Of a stretch of DNA of 44,018 nt, positions 17,848 to 26,510 are shown one piece after another. This DNA comes from Burkholderia ambifaria (lineage in GTDB: Bacteria; Pseudomonadota; Gammaproteobacteria; Burkholderiales; Burkholderiaceae). Under the pieces are notes generated by a model, which was not told where the DNA came from, ran no database searches, and saw only the letters and a program-made list of their open reading frames with translations. The translations under genes were made by a program, and so were the position numbers. Numbering within the stretch: position 1 is the stretch's first letter; each line of letters opens with the position of its first letter. The stretch spans positions 45,487 through 89,504 of the forward strand of contig NZ_LKPJ01000031.1 of assembly GCF_001443045.1 (NCBI RefSeq). Reading direction: 5' to 3'.

Positions 17848-17863
17848 TGGCACGGTTGCTGCT
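17848..17863 (+). promoter_or_regulatory. Sigma-54 (RpoN) promoter of glnA
   Basis: TGGCACGGTTGCTGCT: the -24 GG (17849-17850) and -12 GC (17861-17862) are separated by the required 10 bp, and TGGCAC is exact. With the two NtrC-like sites upstream this forms a nitrogen-regulated promoter. The transcription start would be near 17874, leaving an untranslated leader of about 100 nt before the ATG at 17975. Apart from these elements I see nothing else in the 17569-17974 gap. Confidence 0.75.
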
Positions 17864-17974
17864 ATATAGAATTCGGTCGACCCGGGGCGCGCTGCGCCAA
17901 AGCCAGACTCCGGGCAGCTCGATAAACGAGGCGGTTACCAGTCCGCCGGAATTGTTCAATCAGGAGAAGAGGTT

Positions 17975-19390
17975 ATGAGTAAAACCGTCGCCGACGTCAT
18001 GCAGCTCGTGAAGGACGAGGACGTCAAGTTTGTCGATTTCCGCTTCACGGATACGCGCGGCAAGGAACAGCACGTGTCGGTGCCGGTTTCGGCGTTTGAC
18101 GAAGACAAGTTCGAGAGCGGCCATGCATTCGACGGTTCGTCGATCGCCGGCTGGAAGGGCATCGAGGCGTCGGACATGCTGCTCATGCCGGATCCGAACG
18201 CTGCCTTCATCGACCCGTTCTATGAAGAGTCGACGCTGGTGCTGACCTGCGACGTGGTCGAGCCGGCCGACGGCAAGGGCTACGAGCGCGACCCGCGTTC
18301 GCTCGCGAAGCGCGCGGAAGCCTACCTGAAGAGCACGGGCATCGGCGACACGGCCTTCTTCGGTCCGGAACCGGAATTCTTCATTTTCGACTCGGTCCAG
18401 TGGAATACGGACATGTCGGGCTGCTTCGTGAAGATCAATTCGGAAGAAGCACCGTGGTCTTCGGCCAAGGAATTCGAAGGCGGCAACACGGGCCACCGTC
18501 CGGGCACGAAGGGCGGCTACTTCCCGGTCGCGCCGGTCGACACGTTCCAGGACATGCGTTCGGAAATGTGCCTGCTGCTCGAACAGCTCGGCATCCCGGT
18601 CGAAGTGCACCACCACGAAGTGGCGGGCCAGGGCCAGAACGAAATCGGCACGAAGTTCTCGACGCTGGTCGAGCGCGCCGACTGGACGCAATGGTCGAAG
18701 TACATCATCCATAACGTCGCGCACTCGTACGGCAAGACGGCGACGTTCATGCCGAAGCCGGTCGTCGGCGACAACGGTTCGGGCATGCACGTTCACCAGT
18801 CGATCTGGAAGGACGGCCAGAACCTGTTCGCGGGCAACGGCTACGCCGGCCTGTCGGAACTGGCGCTGTTCTACATCGGCGGCATCATCAAGCACGCTCG
18901 CGCGCTGAACGCGATCACGAACCCGACGACGAACTCGTACAAGCGTCTGGTTCCGCACTTCGAAGCACCGGTCAAGCTCGCGTACTCGGCACGCAACCGT
19001 TCGGCATCGATCCGCATTCCGCACGTGTCGAACCCGAAGGGCCGCCGTATCGAAACGCGCTTCCCGGATCCGATGGCGAACCCGTACCTGTTGTTCTCGG
19101 CGCTGATGATGGCCGGCCTCGACGGGATCCAGAACAAGATCCATCCGGGCGAAGCCGCGGACAAGAACCTGTACGACCTGCCGCCGGAAGAGGATGCAAA
19201 GATCCCGACCGTCTGCGCAGGCCTCGACCAGGCACTGGAAGCGCTCGACAAGGATCGCGAGTTCCTGACGCGCGGTGGCGTGTTCACCGACGGCATGATC
19301 GATGCGTACCTCGCGCTGAAGGAGCAGGAGCTGGCGAAGTTCCGCATGACGACGCATCCGATCGAGTTCGAGATGTACTACTCGCTGTAA
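17975..19390 (+). CDS. glnA: Glutamine synthetase type I
   Basis: 471-residue GSI, the standard length; dodecameric cytoplasmic enzyme making glutamine from glutamate, ammonia and ATP. Motifs: FDGSSIAGWKGIEASDM (N-terminal beta-grasp domain), FGPEPEFFIFD (metal ligands), EVHHHEVAGQGQNEIG, NPTTNSYKRLVPHFEAPV, ARNRSASIRIPH, and NLYDLPPEE with Tyr400 as the expected adenylylation site. So GlnE-type covalent control is likely (GSI-beta). AGGAGAAGAGG lies just before the ATG. Transcription is probably by sigma-54 with NtrC from sites at 17663-17749. It heads the glnA-ntrB-ntrC locus, and a terminator separates it from the regulators. Confidence 0.99.
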   Translation: MSKTVADVMQLVKDEDVKFVDFRFTDTRGKEQHVSVPVSAFDEDKFESGHAFDGSSIAGWKGIEASDMLLMPDPNAAFIDPFYEESTLVLTCDVVEPADGKGYERDPRSLAKRAEAYLKSTGIGDTAFFGPEPEFFIFDSVQWNTDMSGCFVKINSEEAPWSSAKEFEGGNTGHRPGTKGGYFPVAPVDTFQDMRSEMCLLLEQLGIPVEVHHHEVAGQGQNEIGTKFSTLVERADWTQWSKYIIHNVAHSYGKTATFMPKPVVGDNGSGMHVHQSIWKDGQNLFAGNGYAGLSELALFYIGGIIKHARALNAITNPTTNSYKRLVPHFEAPVKLAYSARNRSASIRIPHVSNPKGRRIETRFPDPMANPYLLFSALMMAGLDGIQNKIHPGEAADKNLYDLPPEEDAKIPTVCAGLDQALEALDKDREFLTRGGVFTDGMIDAYLALKEQELAKFRMTTHPIEFEMYYSL

Positions 19391-19473
19391 TCGGCGATGG
19401 CGCTTCGATTCAGCGCCATCATGCCGGTTCGTTCCCGTCGCGCGGCCTGCGGCGGGAACCGCGGAGTCTGAAA

Positions 19474-19501
19474 GGGGACGGCGTCCAGCCGTCCCTTTTT
19501 T
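19474..19501 (+). terminator. Intrinsic terminator after glnA
   Basis: An 8-bp stem (19475-19482 with 19488-19495), 5-base loop and a run of six T. A second 9-bp hairpin without a T-tract lies closer to the stop (19396-19420). Together they should cut most glnA transcripts, leaving some read-through into ntrB. Confidence 0.85.
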
Positions 19502-19551
19502 GTTCCGACAATTTTCATTTTCCGACCCGCTGGGGCGCGACGACACGCAAG

Positions 19552-20694
19552 ATGGCTCTGAAGAATCTGATCAAGGCGAAGACGGGGCAGCCCGAGCGAC
19601 TGACGGAAGACGAGCGGCTCGCGCGCTCGGGCCTGCTTGCGGGGCTGGAGGCGCTGCCGACGGTCGTGCTCGTGCTCGATCGCAAGACGCTGCGGGTCGC
19701 GTTCGCGAACCCGTCCGCGGAGGCGATGCTCGACATCTCGCGCCGGCAGCTCGCACAGCGGCCGTGGGGCGAGATTTTTCCGAACGCGAACGAGCTCGCG
19801 TCGACGATCACCGCGATCGGCGAGGAGCGCTTTCACGCGACGCATCTCGACACGGTGCTCGACCGGCCCGGCCACGAAGCGCTGCACGTGCATGCGATCG
19901 TCGGCTTCCTCGAGACCACGCCCGATTTCGTGCTCGTCGAGCTGTTCGAGAACGAACGGCAGTCGCGCACCGATCGCGAAGAGCGCATCCACGACCTGAC
20001 CGCGGTCAACAAGCAACTCATCCGCAACCTCGCGCACGAGATCAAGAACCCGCTCGGCGGCATTCGCGGCGCAGCCCAGCTGCTCGAATTCGAACTGAGC
20101 GAGCGCGAGCGTGGCGAGTTGCGCGAATACACGCAGGTGATCATCAAGGAGTCCGACCGCCTGCAGACGCTCGTCGACCGGTTGCTGGAGCCGCACCGGC
20201 ATCCGCATATCGTCGGCGACGTGAACATTCATGAAGTGTGCGAACGCGTGCGCGCGGTGATGCTCGCGGAATTTCCGCGCGGGCTCACGATCGAGCGCGA
20301 CTACGACGTCAGCGTGCCGGACCTGCGCGGCGACAAGGAGCAGCTGATCCAGGCGCTGCTGAATATCGTGCGCAACGCCGCGCAGGCGCTGCGCGAACGG
20401 ATCGCGCAGGGCGACGCGAAGATCGAGCTGCGCACGCGCATCGCGCGCAAGGTGACGATCGCGAAGCGCCTGTACAGGCTGGCACTGGACTTGCACGTGG
20501 TCGACAACGGCCCCGGCATTCCGGAAGAGATCCGCGACCGGATCTTCTACCCGCTCGTGTCCGGGCGCGACGACGGCAGCGGCCTCGGCCTCACGCTCGC
20601 GCAGACGTTCGTGCAGCAGCACGACGGGATGATCGAGGTCGAGAGCCGGCCCGGACGTACCGAATTTCAGATCCTGCTGCCGCTCGACCATTGA
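19552..20694 (+). CDS. ntrB: Nitrogen regulation sensor kinase NtrB (GlnL)
   Basis: 380-residue soluble histidine kinase. A PAS domain (about 30-135) is followed by the dimerisation/phosphoacceptor helix NLAHEIKNPLGGIRG with His162, and the ATPase domain with the N box (ALLNIVRNAAQA), VVDNGPGIP and GSGLGLTLAQ. No membrane segments. It senses nitrogen state through PII (GlnB/GlnK) and phosphorylates or dephosphorylates NtrC. The ATG at 19552 has no strong Shine-Dalgarno. It follows the glnA terminator by about 50 bp and precedes ntrC by 46 bp, so it may be expressed by read-through from glnA and from a weak local promoter I could not identify. Confidence 0.97.
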   Translation: MALKNLIKAKTGQPERLTEDERLARSGLLAGLEALPTVVLVLDRKTLRVAFANPSAEAMLDISRRQLAQRPWGEIFPNANELASTITAIGEERFHATHLDTVLDRPGHEALHVHAIVGFLETTPDFVLVELFENERQSRTDREERIHDLTAVNKQLIRNLAHEIKNPLGGIRGAAQLLEFELSERERGELREYTQVIIKESDRLQTLVDRLLEPHRHPHIVGDVNIHEVCERVRAVMLAEFPRGLTIERDYDVSVPDLRGDKEQLIQALLNIVRNAAQALRERIAQGDAKIELRTRIARKVTIAKRLYRLALDLHVVDNGPGIPEEIRDRIFYPLVSGRDDGSGLGLTLAQTFVQQHDGMIEVESRPGRTEFQILLPLDH

Positions 20695-20740
20695 GTGGCG
20701 GCATGGCGATTCACCGGATTCCCCAATATCTGACCGACCT

Positions 20741-22267
20741 ATGAAGCCGATCTGGATAGTAGACGACGATCAATCGATCCGCTGGGTGCTCGAGAAGGCA
20801 CTCGCCCGGGACAGCTTCGCGACGAAGAGCTTCGCGAACGTGCGTGACGCGCTGGCCGCGCTCGATCACGAGACGCCGCAGGTGCTCGTGTCCGACATCC
20901 GGATGCCGGGCGGCTCCGGCCTCGAGCTGCTGCAGGCGATGCACGAGCGCCTGCCGGGCCTGCCCGTCATCATCATGACGGCATTCTCCGATCTCGACAG
21001 TGCCGTCGCCGCGTTCCAGGGCGGCGCGTTCGAATATCTCGCGAAGCCGTTCGACGTCGACAAGGCAGTCGAGCTGATCCGCCGCGCGGTGGAGGAAAGC
21101 CTGCGCGGCGGCGCGCCGCAGGACGAGCGCGTCGCCGAGGCGCCCGAGATGCTCGGCCAGGCGCCCGCGATGCAGGACATGTTCCGCGCGATCGGCCGCC
21201 TGTCGCATTCGGCCGCGACCGTGCTGATCACCGGCGAATCGGGCACCGGCAAGGAGCTCGTCGCGCGGGCGCTGCACCGTCACAGCCCACGGGCGAACGG
21301 GCCGTTCATCGCGCTGAACACCGCGGCGATTCCGAAGGACCTGCTCGAATCGGAACTGTTCGGCCATGAGCGCGGCGCGTTCACCGGCGCGCAGACCACA
21401 CGCCAGGGCCGCTTCGAACAGGCCGAGAACGGCACGCTGTTCCTCGACGAAATCGGTGACATGCCGTTCGATCTGCAGACGCGCCTGTTGCGCGTGCTGT
21501 CGGACGGGCAGTTCTATCGGGTCGGCGGCCACAACCCGCTGCGCGCGAACGTGCGCGTGATCGCCGCGACGCACCAGAATCTCGAGGCGCGCGTGCGGCA
21601 GGGGCTGTTCCGCGAGGACCTTTACCACCGGCTCAACGTGATCCGGCTGCGGCTGCCGCCGCTGCGCGAACGCAGCGAGGACATCGCGCTGCTCACGCGC
21701 CACTTCCTGCAAAAGAGCGCGCGCGATCTCGGCGTCGAGCCGAAGCGCGTGTCCGACGAGGCGCTTGCGTACCTGACGTCGTTGCCGTTTCCCGGCAATG
21801 TACGGCAGCTCGAGAACCTCGCGAACTGGCTGACCGTGATGGCGCCCGCGCAGACGGTCGAGATCAAGGACCTGCCGCCCGATCTCGTGCCGGCGGGTGC
21901 GCCGGTGACGGCGACGGCCGATGGCGCGGATGCGCACGGCGGCGCGAGCGTCGGCGGTGGCGACGTGGCACGCGTGCAGCCGGCGGCCGGTGCGGTGCCG
22001 TTGACGGCCGCGCCCGTCGCGGCCGCGCCGAACGGCGCGCCGGCCGGTTATCCGATGTGGGAAAACGGGCTGCGTACCGAAGTCGCGCGGCTGTTGCGCG
22101 AGAATTCTGCCGACGTGATGGACGAGCTCGCGCGCCGCTTCGAGGCGGCCGTGATCCGCGAGGCGCTCGACTTCACGCGTGGCCGCAAGGTCGAGGCGGC
22201 GGAGCGGCTCGGCATCGGCCGCAACACGATCACGCGCAAGATCCAGGAACTGCATCTGGAGCCTTGA
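20741..22267 (+). CDS. ntrC: Nitrogen regulation response regulator NtrC (GlnG)
   Basis: 508-residue sigma-54 activator. Receiver domain (1-120) with acidic pocket DDD (8-10), phosphoacceptor Asp52 in VLVSDIRMPG, and KPF. AAA+ domain with GESGTGKELVARALH (Walker A), the sigma-54 contact loop GAFTGA (212-217), and FLDEIGDMP (Walker B). C-terminal Fis-type HTH (GRKVEAAERLGIGRNTITRKIQEL). Between the AAA+ and DNA-binding domains is an Ala/Pro/Gly-rich linker of about 50 residues (about 385-435), so the protein is longer than the 470 or so of E. coli NtrC. Phosphorylated NtrC should bind the two sites before glnA. Stop at 22267, then a hairpin. Confidence 0.97.
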   Translation: MKPIWIVDDDQSIRWVLEKALARDSFATKSFANVRDALAALDHETPQVLVSDIRMPGGSGLELLQAMHERLPGLPVIIMTAFSDLDSAVAAFQGGAFEYLAKPFDVDKAVELIRRAVEESLRGGAPQDERVAEAPEMLGQAPAMQDMFRAIGRLSHSAATVLITGESGTGKELVARALHRHSPRANGPFIALNTAAIPKDLLESELFGHERGAFTGAQTTRQGRFEQAENGTLFLDEIGDMPFDLQTRLLRVLSDGQFYRVGGHNPLRANVRVIAATHQNLEARVRQGLFREDLYHRLNVIRLRLPPLRERSEDIALLTRHFLQKSARDLGVEPKRVSDEALAYLTSLPFPGNVRQLENLANWLTVMAPAQTVEIKDLPPDLVPAGAPVTATADGADAHGGASVGGGDVARVQPAAGAVPLTAAPVAAAPNGAPAGYPMWENGLRTEVARLLRENSADVMDELARRFEAAVIREALDFTRGRKVEAAERLGIGRNTITRKIQELHLEP

Positions 22268-22274
22268 GCATCCG

Positions 22275-22307
22275 TCGCGGCATGCGCGGGCATCGCGCAT
22301 GCCGCGA
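22275..22307 (+). terminator. Hairpin after ntrC
   Basis: Perfect 13-bp stem (22275-22287 with 22295-22307), 7-base loop, placed 8 bp after the ntrC stop. No T-tract follows, so termination efficiency is uncertain. Confidence 0.5.
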
Positions 22308-22347
22308 TCGGACATAATCGCGGTTTGCCGTCACGTGCGTACCCGTC

Positions 22348-24459
22348 ATGTCCGATTCCTTCCGCTGGCCCGCCGGGGCCGATCCCTTCCGTTTTCTCGA
22401 AGCGCTCGACAGCAAGCGCGCCCGCGCGTGGGTCGACGAGCAGAACGCGCGCACGCGTGTTGCGCTGCGCGACGACGATGCATATCGCGCGCTCGCCGCG
22501 CGCCTCGCGCAGGCGTATCTGCCGCGCGAACGTCCGGTGATTCCGACCCGCTGGCGCGACTGGGCGTACGACCTGTGGCAGGACGATCTCCACCCGAAGG
22601 GACTGTGGCGCCGCGCGCACTGGGACGATTGGCGCGCGGGCCGGCCCGAGTGGGAAACGCTGCTCGACGTCGACGCACTTGGCGCGCAGGAGGGCGAATC
22701 CTGGGTGTTCGAGCAGGACGCGATCCTGTACCCGGACGGCGACCGTGCGCTGCTGTCGCTGTCGCCGGGCGGCGCGGATGCGGTCGTCGTGCGCGAGTTC
22801 GATCTCGTGCAGCGCCGTTTCGTCGACGACGGTTTCACGATCGACGAGCCGGGGCATCACACGGTCGGCTGGATCGACCGCGATACCGTCTACGTGAGTT
22901 GGGATCGCGGCGAAGCGCATGCGACCGCGGCCGGCTATCCGTTTGATGCGCGCCGCTGGGTACGCGGCACGCCGCTCGCCGATGCGCCGGTCGTGTTTCG
23001 CGGCGAACCCGACGACATCAGCGCGGGCGCGTGGTTTGATCCGATCGATGGCCGCCACGTCGCGTGGCGTAGCGTGGATTTCTTCGACGCACATGCGTAC
23101 TGGCTGACCGACGCGGGCGAGTGGGCGCGCTACGACGTGCCGACACACGTCGAGGTCGGCTTCTGGGAGGGCTGGCTCGTGCTGGAGCCGCGGCTCGACT
23201 GGGACTGCGGTGGCGTGCGTCACGCGGGCGGCTCGCTGCTCGCGATTCGCGAGCAGGCTTTTCTGGCCGGGTCGCGTGAAGTCACGACGCTGTTCGAGCC
23301 GCGGCCGTCGACGTCCGCGTGCACGTGGACGCATACGCGCACGATGCTGATCGCGAGCTGGCTCGACGACGTGCACAACCGCACGATGCTGTGGCAGCCG
23401 CACCAGCGCGAGGATGGCGCGTGGACGTGGGATGCGCGGCCGTTCGACTGGCCGGGCGATGCGCAGATCGACGTCGAGCCGGTCGAGTCGACGCTGAATG
23501 ACGACGTGTACGTGGACGTCGATACCTATCTCGATCCACCCGAATGCTGGCTCGCCGATCTGGACGATCGCGCGGCCGACGCGCCGTCGCGCCGCGTGCT
23601 GCTCGACCGGCCGCCGGTGCGGTTCGATGCGGCCGGGCTCGTCGTGCGTCGCGCGAATGCCCGCTCGCGCGACGGCACGGTGGTGCCGTACACGCTGATC
23701 GGGCCGCGTGACGCACTCGATGGAGAGGATCGCCCCGACGGCAGCGTGCGCGTCGCGCGGCCGTGCCTGCTGTCAGGCTACGGCGGCTTCGCGATTCCGA
23801 ACCTGCCGGGTTATAGCGATGCACTGGGCATCGCATGGCTGGAGCGCGGCGGCGTCGCCGCGTTCGCGCACATCCGCGGTGGCGGCGAATTCGGGCCGGG
23901 CTGGCACGTCGACGCGCAGCGCGAGTATCGGCAGCGTTCGTTCGACGACTTCATCGCGGTGGCCGAGGACCTGATCCGCACCGGCGTGACGACGGCCGCG
24001 CAGCTCGGAATCGAGGGCGGCAGCAACGGCGGGCTGCTGGTCGGCGCGTGCATGGTGCAGCGTCCGGAGCTGTTCGGCGCGGTGCTATGCCGCGTGCCGC
24101 TGCTCGACATGCAACGCTATCCGAAGCTGCATGCGGGCGCCGCGTGGCTCGACGAGTACGGCGATCCGGACGATGCGCGCGAGGGCGCGGCGCTGGCAGC
24201 CTATTCGCCGTATCACCGCGTGCGCGAAGGTGTCGTGTATCCGCCGCTGCTGCTGACCACGTCGACGCGCGACGATCGCGTGCATCCCGCGCATGCACGC
24301 AAGATGGCCGCGCGCATGCATGTGCTCGGACACGAACGGGTGTGGTATTGGGAGAACACCGATGGCGGCCATGGCAGCGCCGACGATCTGGAGCGTGCCG
24401 AATCGGATGCGGCGGAATTCGGCTTCCTGTGGGCCCATCTCGCGCCCGCGCGCGGTTGA
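22348..24459 (+). CDS. Prolyl oligopeptidase family (S9) serine peptidase
   Basis: 703-residue cytoplasmic S9 peptidase. The N-terminal 400 or so residues form the beta-propeller gate, the last 270 an alpha/beta hydrolase domain. The triad is visible: nucleophile Ser559 in GGSNGG, acid in TSTRDDRVHP (Asp642/643), and His675 in DGGHGSADD. GGEFGPGWHVDAQREYRQRSFDDF is the typical segment before the nucleophile. The family cleaves small peptides, usually after proline or basic residues. No signal peptide. The DDRVHP and GGGEFG motifs place it nearer prolyl oligopeptidase than oligopeptidase B. Specificity is inferred only. It is between ntrC and xth and shares no operon with either. Confidence 0.92.
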   Translation: MSDSFRWPAGADPFRFLEALDSKRARAWVDEQNARTRVALRDDDAYRALAARLAQAYLPRERPVIPTRWRDWAYDLWQDDLHPKGLWRRAHWDDWRAGRPEWETLLDVDALGAQEGESWVFEQDAILYPDGDRALLSLSPGGADAVVVREFDLVQRRFVDDGFTIDEPGHHTVGWIDRDTVYVSWDRGEAHATAAGYPFDARRWVRGTPLADAPVVFRGEPDDISAGAWFDPIDGRHVAWRSVDFFDAHAYWLTDAGEWARYDVPTHVEVGFWEGWLVLEPRLDWDCGGVRHAGGSLLAIREQAFLAGSREVTTLFEPRPSTSACTWTHTRTMLIASWLDDVHNRTMLWQPHQREDGAWTWDARPFDWPGDAQIDVEPVESTLNDDVYVDVDTYLDPPECWLADLDDRAADAPSRRVLLDRPPVRFDAAGLVVRRANARSRDGTVVPYTLIGPRDALDGEDRPDGSVRVARPCLLSGYGGFAIPNLPGYSDALGIAWLERGGVAAFAHIRGGGEFGPGWHVDAQREYRQRSFDDFIAVAEDLIRTGVTTAAQLGIEGGSNGGLLVGACMVQRPELFGAVLCRVPLLDMQRYPKLHAGAAWLDEYGDPDDAREGAALAAYSPYHRVREGVVYPPLLLTTSTRDDRVHPAHARKMAARMHVLGHERVWYWENTDGGHGSADDLERAESDAAEFGFLWAHLAPARG

Positions 24460-24471
24460 GCGCGGGCGCGA
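24440..24471. terminator. Hairpin across the end of the S9 peptidase gene
   Basis: An 11-bp inverted repeat (24440-24450 with 24461-24471) with a 10-base loop that spans the peptidase stop codon; it lies between convergent genes. No T-tract is present, so it is a candidate bidirectional stop signal only. Confidence 0.4.
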
Positions 24472-24480
24472 GCGGGTGGG

Positions 24481-25257
24481 TCAGCTGACGGTTGCGATGA
24501 CGGGCGTATGGTCGGACGGCTGTTCCCACGTGCGCGGCACGCGGTCGACTTCGCACGCCGTGCAGGTGGCGGCAAGCGCCGGGGACAGCAGGATGTGATC
24601 GATGCGCAGCCCCGCATTGCGGCGGAACGCGAACATCCGGTAGTCCCACCACGTGAAGGTCTTCTCGGGCTGCTCGAAGCGGCGGAACGCATCGACGAAG
24701 CCGAGCTCGATCAGCTTCGCGAAGTGCGCGCGCTCCTGCGGCGACACGAGGTTCTGGCCTTCCCATTTCGCCGGGTCGTGCACGTCGCGATCCTCCGGCG
24801 CGATGTTGTAGTCGCCGAGCAGCGCGAGCTTCGGGTAGCGCTGCATCTCGGCGCTCAGCCACGCTTGCAGCGCGTCGAGCCACTGCATCTTGTAGACGAA
24901 CTTGTCGGAGTCGGGCGCCTGGCCGTTCGGGAAATACGCGGACACGATGCGTACGCCTTCGACCGTCACGGCGACCACGCGCTGCTGCGGATCGTCGAAG
25001 CCGGGGATGTTGCGCACGACGTCCGATTCGTCGACGGCGAGCGTGTCGCGCACGAGGATCGCGACGCCGTTGTAGGTCTTCTGGCCCGTGAACCAGCTGC
25101 GGTAGCCGACTGCCTCGAGATCGGCGCGCGGATACTTCTCGTCCGGCAGCTTCAGTTCCTGCAGGCACAGCACGTCGGTTCCGCTTTGCGCGAGCCAGTC
25201 GAGCACGTGCTGCTTGCGGACGTTGAGCGAATTGACGTTCCAGGTGGCAATTTTCAT
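24481..25257 (-). CDS. xth: Exodeoxyribonuclease III (AP endonuclease)
   Basis: 258-residue member of the exonuclease III / ExoA family: apurinic-site repair and 3'-end cleaning. Opening MKIATWNVNSLNVRK (Asn metal ligand), then CLQELKLPD with the metal-binding Glu, LGDYNIAPEDRD (catalytic Asp and Asn), and the C-terminal RIDHILLSPAL and PSDHTPVIA with the catalytic His. I start at 25257 because MKIATWNV is the family start; the frame is open upstream. It is divergent from tRNA-fMet. Cytoplasmic, Mg-dependent. Confidence 0.95.
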   Translation of the reverse strand: MKIATWNVNSLNVRKQHVLDWLAQSGTDVLCLQELKLPDEKYPRADLEAVGYRSWFTGQKTYNGVAILVRDTLAVDESDVVRNIPGFDDPQQRVVAVTVEGVRIVSAYFPNGQAPDSDKFVYKMQWLDALQAWLSAEMQRYPKLALLGDYNIAPEDRDVHDPAKWEGQNLVSPQERAHFAKLIELGFVDAFRRFEQPEKTFTWWDYRMFAFRRNAGLRIDHILLSPALAATCTACEVDRVPRTWEQPSDHTPVIATVS

Positions 25258-25397
25258 GAACGGGAGTGCGTGCGGGGTGAATGCGAAGGCCGCCATCTTA
25301 CCGCGAGCACGGGGCGCGAACGCGCGCGACACGCGATGCGGAGCACGCGCCGTGCGCCGTGACATCGACGACCTGCAAAGAAATTGTGACAAAAGTA

Positions 25398-25426
25398 TTG
25401 ACGTGAGTGCTTCATCACCCTATAAT
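25398..25426 (+). promoter_or_regulatory. Strong sigma-70 promoter of tRNA-fMet
   Basis: -35 TTGACG (25398-25403), 17-bp spacer, -10 TATAAT (25421-25426). A near-consensus promoter 13 bp before the tRNA 5' end at 25439, as expected for a stable RNA gene. Confidence 0.85.
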
Positions 25427-25438
25427 TTATTTCTCTGA

Positions 25439-25515
<77 letters not shown>

Positions 25516-25568
25516 AGCACACCAGACGATGTGCAGCGCAAGTGACCGATGCGCGCTTCGTCGACAAG

Positions 25569-25595
25569 AACCCGGCCCCGTGCCGGGTTTTTTGT
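25569..25595 (+). terminator. Intrinsic terminator after tRNA-fMet
   Basis: 8-bp stem (25569-25576 with 25582-25589) and a T-tract (TTTTTTG). It lies 54 bp after the tRNA and just before the convergent racemase gene. Confidence 0.85.
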
Positions 25596-25597
25596 TT

Positions 25598-26290
25598 TCA
25601 GCCCGCCGCCCATTCGACCGCCGCCTTCGCATGCAGCGCGGTCGTATCGAACACCGGCAGCGGCGAATCGTCCGCGCCGATCAGCAGCGTGATTTCCGTG
25701 CAGCCGAGAATCACGGCCTGCGCGCCGCGTTTTGCCAGTTCGTCGATGATCGCCACATAGGTCGCGCGCGCCTCCGTATCGATCACGCCGTGACACAGCT
25801 CGTCGTAGATGATCCTGTGCACGTCGCTGCGCGCGGCTTCGCCGGGCACCAGCACGTCGAGGCCGAACTTGTCGCGCAGACGCTCCGCATAGAACGGCAG
25901 TTCCATCGTGTAGCGCGTGCCGAGCAGCGCGACGCGCTCGATGCCGGCGGCGCGCAGGGCGGCGCCGGTCGGATCGGCGATATGCAGGAACGGCAGTGCC
26001 ACCGCCGCTTCGATTGCGGCGTGCACGCGGTGCATCGTGTTGGTCGTCAGCACGACGAGATCGGCGCCGGCCGCTTCGAGCTGACGCGCGGCATCGGCCA
26101 TCCGTTCGCCCAGCGCGGCCCAGTCCTGCGCGCGCTGCAATGCTTCGATCTCCGCGAAATCCACCGTCACCAGCACGCTCTTCGCGTTGTGGTGCCCGCC
26201 GTGCAGCGTCTTGGAATGGCGATTGATCATCCGATAATACTCGGCCGACGATTCCCAACTCATGCCACCGATCAGTCCGATCGTCTTCAT
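25598..26290 (-). CDS. ygeA: Aspartate/glutamate racemase, YgeA type
   Basis: 230-residue Asp/Glu racemase superfamily enzyme (cofactor-independent, two-base mechanism). The usual first catalytic Cys is replaced by threonine: TTNTMH with Thr83, while the second site is GCTEI with Cys197. This Thr/Cys pair and the 230-residue length match what is known of E. coli YgeA (EcL-DER), a broad-specificity L/D-aspartate/glutamate racemase with preference for the L isomer. The start MKTIGLIGGMSWESS is canonical. Function probably concerns D-amino-acid turnover rather than cell wall MurI. It is convergent with tRNA-fMet and divergent from dinB. Confidence 0.9.
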   Translation of the reverse strand: MKTIGLIGGMSWESSAEYYRMINRHSKTLHGGHHNAKSVLVTVDFAEIEALQRAQDWAALGERMADAARQLEAAGADLVVLTTNTMHRVHAAIEAAVALPFLHIADPTGAALRAAGIERVALLGTRYTMELPFYAERLRDKFGLDVLVPGEAARSDVHRIIYDELCHGVIDTEARATYVAIIDELAKRGAQAVILGCTEITLLIGADDSPLPVFDTTALHAKAAVEWAAG

Positions 26291-26472
26291 TCGTCACCTG
26301 TGCGTTTCGTACGTCGTGGCAGACGAGTATAGGGGCCGGCCCGTGTGCGCGGCGGTACGATCCGCGCGAAGCGGACCGGTACGGCACCGCCGGCGGCAGA
26401 TGGCCGGGAGCAGGCGCGGCCCCGAGCGGCCGCAAGCGCCCGGCGCCGACCCGACGCGGCAGCACGCGACAG

Positions 26473-26502
26473 TTGAAACGGGCACTGTGTTTTTGTACAG
26501 TA
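26473..26502 (+). promoter_or_regulatory. dinB promoter with LexA (SOS) box
   Basis: CTGT-N8-ACAG at 26485-26500 matches the LexA consensus, with A before and TA after extending it towards the symmetric form. It overlaps a -35-like TTGAAA (26473-26478), 17 bp from a -10-like TACAGT (26496-26501), so LexA would block RNA polymerase. The predicted start of transcription is about 26508. Confidence 0.85.
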
Positions 26503-26510
26503 TCGGCACC

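Noticed and set aside
17098..17925. Forward frame over the rhodanese gene and glnA control region
   Set aside because: Overlaps a good rhodanese on the other strand and the sigma-54 promoter, and has no recognisable domain.
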